From an uncultured Lachnospiraceae bacterium (GTDB lineage Bacteria > Bacillota > Clostridia > Lachnospirales > Lachnospiraceae): a stretch of DNA of 20,210 nt. The stretch covers positions 1 to 20,210 of the forward strand of contig URDN01000044.1 of NCBI GenBank assembly GCA_900546495.1, read 5' to 3'. A program made the position numbers and the translations under genes. Positions 15,198-20,210 of the stretch are shown here, in pieces. The stretch's first letter is position 1, and every line of letters starts with the position of its first letter. The notes beneath the pieces were generated by a model that had not been told where the DNA came from, did no database searches, and worked only from the letters and a program-made list of their open reading frames with translations.

Positions 15198-15213
15198 GCA
15201 AGAACCGTGCCAA
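15198..15213 (-). promoter_or_regulatory. Sigma-54 promoter of the catabolic operon
   Basis: On the minus strand TTGGCAC-GGTTC-TTGC matches the -24/-12 consensus TGGCAC-N5-TTGC completely. The predicted start is near 15187, about 54 bases before the cyclase gene. The activator required by such a promoter is encoded divergently next door. Confidence 0.88.
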
Positions 15214-15254
15214 CCTGCAAAGCCGCTGTTTTAGCGGGAAGTTGAAAAATGCAA

Positions 15255-15360
15255 ATGTAAGCTTATCCGTACAATCTGACAGATTTTGATGGAAAATGCC
15301 TGTATGGTACGTGTTTGATACGATGTTCATTTTTTATTACATGTCAGGATAAACTTACAT
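15255..15360. promoter_or_regulatory. Inverted pair of 14-mers, candidate activator (UAS) sites
   Basis: ATGTAAGCTTATCC (15255-15268) is repeated in inverted orientation as GGATAAACTTACAT (15347-15360) with one mismatch. The sites lie about 70 and 165 bases upstream of the predicted sigma-54 start, a typical range for enhancer sites. They are good candidates for binding the divergently encoded Fis-type activator. Confidence 0.5.
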
Positions 15361-15405
15361 GGATTATGCAAAATGAATAGAATGGTTTGTGAAAAATATG
15401 AAAAG

Positions 15406-15434
15406 TTGAATAAAATATACAAATATGATAAAAT
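15406..15434 (+). promoter_or_regulatory. Promoter of the sigma-54 activator gene
   Basis: TTGAAT (15406-15411), a 17-base spacer and TAAAAT (15429-15434) form a housekeeping-type promoter 25 bases before the activator start codon. The short leader leaves only GAGGTGGGG as ribosome binding site. Confidence 0.55.
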
Positions 15435-15458
15435 AATTCTAAAGAAAGAGGTGGGGTT

Positions 15459-16832
15459 ATGGCACAGATATCTCTGAAAGATGCGAAAGAATTTATAAAA
15501 GGATTGAATTCTTTTGCTATTTTGGATGAAGATGCACGTTACATATATGTTAGTGAGAACTGGTGTCGTATGATTCATTGTACAGAGGAACAGGCTTTGG
15601 GGCACCGCGTGGAGGAGATGGTTCCGGACACATTGGCACATCAGGTATATGAGACCGGACAGCCGGTACTTGGACATCCGGTAGTGGTAAATGATGTAAC
15701 AATGTTTACGAATTATGTTCCGAGATTTTCGGCAGATAAGAGAGTGATTGGATGCTTTCTATATACAATTGTACATGGAACGCGAGAGGCAAGGCAGTTG
15801 GAAAGTCAGCTGAAAGCACTATCGGAAAAAGTAGAATATTATCAAAAGCGATTGAGCAGAGAACATGGGGCGAAGTACTCTATGGAAAATATCATTGGAG
15901 AGAGTCCGGAGATCCTGCATCTGAAAAATCAGATCCGTCAGGCAGCTGCTTCATCTTCAACGGTTTTGATCGAGGGTGAGACCGGAACCGGTAAAGAGCT
16001 GATAGCACATTCCATTCATACATTAAGCACCCGGGCAACGTCTGAATTTGTGCGGGTGAACTGTTCTGCGATTCCGGAAGACTTAATGGAATCGGAGTTT
16101 TTTGGTTATACATCAGGTGCTTTTACGGGAGCATTAAAAGATGGAAAAAAGGGGCGTTTTCTGGTGGCAAATCATGGTTCTATTTTTTTGGATGAAGTGA
16201 ATTTGCTTCCGGTGACAATGCAGCCCAAATTTTTACGTGTGCTGCAGGAACATGAAGTAACGCCTGTGGGAAGTGCGGACAGTGTGCCGATTGATATCAG
16301 AGTCATAGCCGCGACAAATAAATCACTGCTGGATCTGGTGGAAAAAGGCGAGTTCCGAATGGACCTGTATTTTCGATTAAATGTAATTCGGATTCAGGCA
16401 CCGGCATTGCGGACGCACAAGCAGGATATTCCTCTGTTAGTGGAAAATATGATCAACAAGCTGAATTTGGAGATGGGAACTTTCGTGCAGGGAATCGAAC
16501 CGGCGGCATTGGAGTATCTGATGCGTTACGATTGGCCGGGTAATATCAGAGAATTGCAAAATTATGTGGAAGTTGCCATGAACAATGCAACATCTCCAAT
16601 CTTGACGCAGAAGGATTTTATTCATTCGGACTCAATAAAAAATATGGTAAACCGTTATGCATCTGCACCGAAAAACACCTATGATCTGCGTCTGCTGCGT
16701 GCAGAGTTTGAGAAAAATGTGATTCAGGAGGTTTTGGAAAAAACACATGGAAATAAACAGCAGGCTGCAAAACTGCTGGGAATTTCCAGAACGGTTCTGT
16801 ATGAAAAACTGAAAGAGCAGGGGTTGGATTAA
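15459..16832 (+). CDS. Sigma-54-dependent transcriptional activator (PAS-AAA+-Fis)
   Basis: A 457-aa enhancer-binding protein. Residues about 10-105 are a PAS-like sensor (SFAILDEDARYIYVSENW), and 108-135 are a coiled-coil linker. The AAA+ domain (145-370) has Walker A GETGTGKE (173-180), the sigma-54-contacting loop GAFTGA (220-225), Walker B SIFLDEV (241-247), the arginine-finger region FRMDLYFRLN (299-308) and WPGNIREL (359-366). The C-terminus (428-455) is a Fis-type helix-turn-helix (GNKQQAAKLLGISRTVLYEK). All residues for sigma-54 activation are present. No phospho-receiver domain exists, so control is probably by a ligand of the PAS domain. Its neighbour is a sigma-54 promoter driving a catabolic operon, so local regulation is very likely. 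The effector could be the imported substrate. Confidence 0.94.
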   Translation: MAQISLKDAKEFIKGLNSFAILDEDARYIYVSENWCRMIHCTEEQALGHRVEEMVPDTLAHQVYETGQPVLGHPVVVNDVTMFTNYVPRFSADKRVIGCFLYTIVHGTREARQLESQLKALSEKVEYYQKRLSREHGAKYSMENIIGESPEILHLKNQIRQAAASSSTVLIEGETGTGKELIAHSIHTLSTRATSEFVRVNCSAIPEDLMESEFFGYTSGAFTGALKDGKKGRFLVANHGSIFLDEVNLLPVTMQPKFLRVLQEHEVTPVGSADSVPIDIRVIAATNKSLLDLVEKGEFRMDLYFRLNVIRIQAPALRTHKQDIPLLVENMINKLNLEMGTFVQGIEPAALEYLMRYDWPGNIRELQNYVEVAMNNATSPILTQKDFIHSDSIKNMVNRYASAPKNTYDLRLLRAEFEKNVIQEVLEKTHGNKQQAAKLLGISRTVLYEKLKEQGLD

Positions 16833-17845
16833 ATAATCTTACGTTTTTTCAAAATCCAGAATTCTACGGCGATCACGCCGAGACTGATAGCGATTAATAA
16901 TGGATAGCCAAAACGAGCTTCCAGCTCCGGCATATGGGTAAAATTCATACCATACCAGCCGGTGATGACGGTGAGCGGAAAAAAGACGGAAGTTAATACC
17001 GTCATCAGTTGCATGGTTTTATTCTGCTTATGGTCAGATTGCGCCTGTTCAAAATCCCGCAGGGTCTGGCAGTAATCAATGGATTGCTGCGCCACCTGTT
17101 GGAGGCGGCAGGCGCGGTCGCCGATGAGCTGAAGCAGTTGTACCCGTTCCGGATCAAAATAATTTCGGACGTTGCCCTGCAGCTGTCTGGCCGTATCGTC
17201 AATCTGTTCGTAATAATTGCGCAGGCGGGTTAATTCCCGCCTGCTTTTTAATAATCGGGGCATCAGGTCGTGGATATTGCCCCGCATGGCATTTTCTTCC
17301 AGCAAAAACAGTTTGCGTTCATAGGATTCTAAAAGTTCCATATCATCGGTCAGAAATTCCGAGAAAAATCCATACAAAAACAGTTCCGGTGACATTTCCT
17401 GACTTTCATAACGGTGGATCATTGTTTCAATGATGCGGTCAGGCACGGAATCTTCCGATACAAACACAATGCAGGATTTGTTTATATAAAATGTAAAACA
17501 GCGCGGTGTTTCCAACAGTCGTTTGCGGTCGGGAATACATATGCTCCCGGAGATGTAGTGGGGATAGATCTCTGCTTTGCAGCTGCGAATGATCGTATTT
17601 TCCAGACCGGCATAAGATGGAAAGTACAGGGCTGTTTTTTGCTGTTCCCATTGGGCTGGCGACAAGGTCAGTACAGTTTTTATGCAAGTGTGATTGTCCG
17701 AAGCTGAATCAGAGGATGGAGTATTCGGTTGAATAGAATCTGCCTGGGAAGCGTCGGGTTGAACGAGATTCACGTGGGACAGGTTTGAAGCCGGTGTGAA
17801 ATCAAGTTCTATTTTTCTTAGTCGCTGATGTAGTGTGTAATACAT
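16829..17845 (-). CDS. CorA-family divalent-cation transporter
   Basis: A 338-aa protein with two C-terminal membrane segments (about 281-297 and 312-331). The CorA signature YGMNF (298-302) lies in the loop between them. Members form pentamers that carry Mg2+ or other divalent ions. The cytoplasmic N-terminal domain is present, with a long helical section (165-270). Residues 22-52 are an unusual Ser/Asp/Gln/Pro-rich insertion with a loose repeat (QPDASQADSIQPNTPSSDSA), probably disordered. The ATG at 17845 follows AGGAG. Its stop codon overlaps the stop codon of the convergent activator gene (shared TTAA, 16829-16832). Specificity for Mg, Co or Zn is not readable here. Confidence 0.9.
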   Translation of the reverse strand: MYYTLHQRLRKIELDFTPASNLSHVNLVQPDASQADSIQPNTPSSDSASDNHTCIKTVLTLSPAQWEQQKTALYFPSYAGLENTIIRSCKAEIYPHYISGSICIPDRKRLLETPRCFTFYINKSCIVFVSEDSVPDRIIETMIHRYESQEMSPELFLYGFFSEFLTDDMELLESYERKLFLLEENAMRGNIHDLMPRLLKSRRELTRLRNYYEQIDDTARQLQGNVRNYFDPERVQLLQLIGDRACRLQQVAQQSIDYCQTLRDFEQAQSDHKQNKTMQLMTVLTSVFFPLTVITGWYGMNFTHMPELEARFGYPLLIAISLGVIAVEFWILKKRKII

Positions 17846-17912
17846 AAATAACTCCTTGCAAATGGTTTCTCTAAATTGTGTTATGGAACAGAAACGATTA
17901 TATTTCCATAGT

Positions 17913-17926
17913 AAGTATATATACTT
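17913..17926. promoter_or_regulatory. Perfect 14-bp palindrome upstream of corA-like gene
   Basis: AAGTATATATACTT is a perfect palindrome about 70 bases upstream of the transporter start. It could be a regulator site or simply AT-rich promoter DNA. Confidence 0.3.
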
Positions 17927-18034
17927 GCAGTGCGTTTGCCGCAGTGGGAACCTAAACTTAGAGCGAGAGAAAGATTCCTCTGGTTAGAATATCCGAAAAT
18001 CTCAGATTTTATCAGCGGATTCCGGTAAAAACCA

Positions 18035-18062
18035 TTGCATATTTATCCAGATTCGGTATAAT
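18035..18062 (+). promoter_or_regulatory. Promoter of the minCDE cluster
   Basis: TTGCAT (18035-18040), a 16-base spacer and TATAAT (18057-18062). The leader to minC is about 60 bases and contains two CCGTGC repeats flanked by GGTTTA/TTTAAAACC arms that may form a weak hairpin. Confidence 0.65.
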
Positions 18063-18130
18063 TAAAGAATGGTTTACCGTGCGGAAGAACCGTGCATTTA
18101 AAACCTGTCTGATGAATTTGGAGGAAATAC

Positions 18131-18829
18131 ATGTCACAAGCAGTAGTCATAAAAAGTAACAAATATGGAATCAATCTGATCCTGGACAAAGACATGGCGT
18201 TTCAGGAGCTGTTGACTGCAATTAAGGAGAAATTTCAGGAATCCGAGAAGTTTTTCAAAAATGCGAAAATGGCGATTTCTTTTGAGGGACGTACACTGAC
18301 TCAGGAAGAAGAATATCAGATCATTGAGACCATTACAGAGAATACAAGTATATCGATCATCTGTATTGTGGATAATGATGAGACGCATGCGGACCTGGTA
18401 AAACAGCAGATCGAAGCTTATTACGATTCAGTATCCGGCAGAGAGGGCGAGTTTTACCGCGGAACACTTCGTTCCGGTCAGGTGCTGGAGAGCGTATCCA
18501 GTGTCGTGATTGTCGGTGATGTCAATCCGGGTGCGAAGATTATTTCACAGGGCAATATCGTAGTGCTTGGCGCTTTGAAGGGCAATGCCTATGCGGGAGC
18601 CGCAGGAGACAGTAATTGTTTCATTGTGGCGCTTGAGATGGACCCGATTCAGATTCAGATCGGAGATATACTGGCAAAGAGCCCGGACAAAAAGATGAAG
18701 CCGATGCGCAGACTGCGTCGGAAAGAGAAGAATCCGGTGACACCGGAGGCACAGATCGCTGTTGCAAAGGGCGGCAATATTTACATAGAGCCGATCACAC
18801 GTGCAAGTTTGAACGATTATACCAGATGA
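18131..18829 (+). CDS. minC: Septum site-determining protein MinC
   Basis: A 232-aa inhibitor of FtsZ assembly that works with MinD at the membrane to block division near the poles. The N-terminal domain (1-80) begins AVVIKSNKYGINLIL, as in other MinC proteins. The C-terminal beta-helix (about 105-225) carries RSGQ, IVGDVNPGAKIISQGNIVVL and GALKGNAYAGA, the Gly-turn pattern by which MinC dimerises and binds MinD. The ATG follows TTGGAGGAAATAC, a strong ribosome binding site. minD and minE follow on the same strand. The last three codons and the stop lie inside a copy of the 88-bp repeat, so the C-terminal end may have been reshaped by its insertion. Confidence 0.95.
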   Translation: MSQAVVIKSNKYGINLILDKDMAFQELLTAIKEKFQESEKFFKNAKMAISFEGRTLTQEEEYQIIETITENTSISIICIVDNDETHADLVKQQIEAYYDSVSGREGEFYRGTLRSGQVLESVSSVVIVGDVNPGAKIISQGNIVVLGALKGNAYAGAAGDSNCFIVALEMDPIQIQIGDILAKSPDKKMKPMRRLRRKEKNPVTPEAQIAVAKGGNIYIEPITRASLNDYTR

Positions 18830-18906
18830 GAGATGATTCCCACCTCTATAGGTGGTAAACAACAAGATTATATCAGTGGCGGAATTCAATCTCCTATCTG
18901 ATATAG
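18819..18906 (+). repeat. 88-bp structured repeat family B, copy 2 (minC-minD gap)
   Basis: This starts ATACCAGATGAGAGATGATT and ends CTCCTATCTGATATAG. It is a full-length match to 8444-8530. The internal hairpin is CCACCT-CTAT-AGGTGG. Its arm sequence differs from copy 1, yet pairing is kept. It overlaps the stop codon of minC by 11 bases and will be part of the min transcript. Confidence 0.75.
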
Positions 18907-19061
18907 CTTCTGGCAGGATTGCAGAGATGCACAGAGGAATATGTCATGCGTGCATGACGTGTATCTCGCAGCAAGAATGCCGCGGACATTCTTGAACAAA
19001 TAAGAAATAATGCCCGTTTTTGCAGGCGGGAAACAAGTAAAAGTATGGAGGACTGGATGCA
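18907..19061. other. Rest of minC-minD gap
   Basis: No gene. Small stem-loops are visible: CATGC-GT-GCATG near 18943-18955, AAGAATG...CATTCTT near 18973-18993, and CCCG...CGGG near 19013-19030. They probably structure the intercistronic mRNA. GGAGG about ten bases before the minD start is its ribosome binding site. Confidence 0.4.
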
Positions 19062-19853
19062 ATGAGTGAAGTAATTGTTATTACATCGGGAAAAGGTGGT
19101 GTTGGTAAGACAACCACTACCGCAAATGTGGGTACAGGACTTGCCCAACTGAATAAAAAAGTCGTACTGATCGATACCGATATCGGACTTCGTAATCTGG
19201 ATGTGGTTATGGGACTTGAGAACCGTATTGTATACAACCTGGTAGATGTTGTAGAAGGAAACTGCAAGATTAAACAGGCGCTGATCAAGGATAAAAAATA
19301 TCCGGAATTATATCTGCTTCCGTCTGCACAGACGAGAGACAAGACATCCGTTACTCCGGAGCAGATGAAAAAACTGACCGACGAGCTGCGAGAGGAGTTT
19401 GATTACATCCTTCTTGACTGCCCGGCTGGTATTGAGCAGGGATTTAAAAATGCCATCGCAGGTGCTGACAGAGCGATTGTTGTAACAACACCTGAGGTAT
19501 CTGCAATCCGCGATGCTGACCGTATCATCGGACTTCTTGAGGCAAATGAGGTTCAGAAGACAGAGCTGATCGTAAACCGTCTGCGTATGGATATGGTAAA
19601 ACGTGGTGACATGATGTCTGTAGAGGATGTGTGTGATATCCTTGCAATTCCGCTGCTTGGTGCAGTTCCGGATGATGAGAATATCGTTATCTCTACAAAT
19701 CAGGGTGAACCGCTGGTAGGAAGTGAATGTCTGGCAGGACAGGCTTATTCTAATATCTGCAGAAGAATTCTTGGGGAAACTGTAGAATTTCTGAATCTGG
19801 AAGAGAAACAGAGTGTATTTGATAAGCTGAAAAACCTGTTCAAGAAAAACTAG
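19062..19853 (+). CDS. minD: Septum site-determining ATPase MinD
   Basis: A 263-aa ParA/MinD ATPase that binds the membrane in its ATP form and recruits MinC. The deviant Walker A motif SGKGGVGKTT spans residues 9-18, with the signature Lys11 and the P-loop Lys16. LIDTDIGLRNLD (37-48) is the switch I/Walker A' region, DYILLDCPAGIE (114-125) is Walker B, and PEVSAIRDADR follows. The last residues (KQSVFDKLKNLFKKN) form the amphipathic membrane-targeting helix. Its length is normal. It lies between minC and minE, 13 bases upstream of minE. Confidence 0.97.
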   Translation: MSEVIVITSGKGGVGKTTTTANVGTGLAQLNKKVVLIDTDIGLRNLDVVMGLENRIVYNLVDVVEGNCKIKQALIKDKKYPELYLLPSAQTRDKTSVTPEQMKKLTDELREEFDYILLDCPAGIEQGFKNAIAGADRAIVVTTPEVSAIRDADRIIGLLEANEVQKTELIVNRLRMDMVKRGDMMSVEDVCDILAIPLLGAVPDDENIVISTNQGEPLVGSECLAGQAYSNICRRILGETVEFLNLEEKQSVFDKLKNLFKKN

Positions 19854-19866
19854 GAGGGCTTTTATA

Positions 19867-20154
19867 ATGGGATTTATGGATTTTTTCAAAAGAAAAAGTT
19901 CCGGGGATGTAGCAAAAGACCGCCTGAAGTTGTTACTTGTATCAGATCGTGCTAATTGTTCACCGGATGTGATGGAGCTGATCAAAAATGATATCATCAA
20001 AGTGATTTCCAAATATATGGAAATTGATGCGGAAGGATTGGATATCCAGATCACACAGACCGAATCCGACACAGGAAACGGAACCGTTCCGGCATTGTAT
20101 GCAAATATTCCGATTCGTGATATGCATCATTCGCCGAAAAAAGAAGAAAAATAA
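19867..20154 (+). CDS. minE: Cell division topological specificity factor MinE
   Basis: A 95-aa protein that stimulates MinD ATPase and releases MinCD from the membrane, driving oscillation. The N-terminus MGFMDFFKRKSS is the membrane-binding stretch. AKDRLKLLLVSDRANCSP (16-33) is the MinD-contact region, and KNDIIKVISKYMEID (41-55) begins the dimeric topological-specificity domain. The start codon is 13 bases after minD, with AGGAGG just behind the minD stop, so the two are co-transcribed. The C-terminal tail is Lys/Glu-rich. Confidence 0.93.
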   Translation: MGFMDFFKRKSSGDVAKDRLKLLLVSDRANCSPDVMELIKNDIIKVISKYMEIDAEGLDIQITQTESDTGNGTVPALYANIPIRDMHHSPKKEEK

Positions 20155-20159
20155 TGATT

Positions 20160-20210
20160 TGAACGCAGAATAAGCATTCCCCCGCTTCAAGTGCGTAGAG
20201 CACTAAGCGG
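20160..20210 (+). repeat. Foldback repeat family A, copy cut by the window end
   Basis: All 51 visible bases are identical to 1034-1084. It lies 6 bases after the minE stop codon and continues beyond the window. The exact match across 19 kb suggests recent movement or gene conversion. Confidence 0.9.

Overview
The window reads as chromosomal DNA of a gut-type member of the Clostridia, most likely Lachnospiraceae. The reasons are moderate AT-richness, strong AGGAGG-type ribosome binding sites, a minCDE cluster, a sigma-54 activator, hybrid histidine kinases of the kind common in that family, a clostridial class I c-di-GMP riboswitch, and many small foldback repeats. The family-level assignment is inferred from gene content, not from a marker gene. 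No rRNA, tRNA or CRISPR array was seen.

Region 1 (1-1320) is a gene-poor graveyard. It holds a 97-bp hairpin with A7/T7 ends, a roughly 84-bp foldback repeat, a 200-bp foldback element with about 26-bp terminal inverted repeats, and a wrecked tyrosine integrase. A second copy of the 84-bp family sits inside the integrase remnant.

Region 2 (1322-5212) is signalling. A 672-aa hybrid histidine kinase has an NTF2/SnoaL-like N-terminus. It is followed by a promoter, a c-di-GMP-I riboswitch and a terminator that control a second hybrid kinase gene. That second gene has an in-frame internal deletion that removes most of its periplasmic sensor, the second membrane segment and the phospho-acceptor histidine. 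A remnant with tandem 20-bp repeats follows it.

Region 3 (5213-9632) holds short, mostly single-gene units: a hypothetical LRR-like protein, a PPP-type metallophosphoesterase, a LOG-family nucleotide phosphoribohydrolase, a ferredoxin-type protein and a TauE/SafE permease. They are separated by terminators and repeats.

Region 4 (9733-16832) is the most coherent system. On the minus strand, behind a near-consensus sigma-54 promoter (TGGCAC-N5-TTGC), lie a cyclase-family metal hydrolase, an SSS sodium:solute symporter, a degradative-type thiolase and an acetyl-CoA hydrolase/transferase-family CoA-transferase. A PAS-AAA+-Fis sigma-54 activator is divergently transcribed. The simplest reading is an inducible catabolic operon: import a small organic acid or cyclic compound, open it hydrolytically, activate it with CoA, and cleave it thiolytically. 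The symporter carries two tandem winged-helix-like domains at its C-terminus, which is unusual.

Region 5 (16829-20210) contains a CorA-type transporter tail-to-tail with the activator, then minC-minD-minE, the Min septum-placement system. An 88-bp structured repeat lies between minC and minD, and its second copy follows the ferredoxin gene. The window ends inside another copy of the foldback repeat found in Region 1; the two match exactly over 51 bp.
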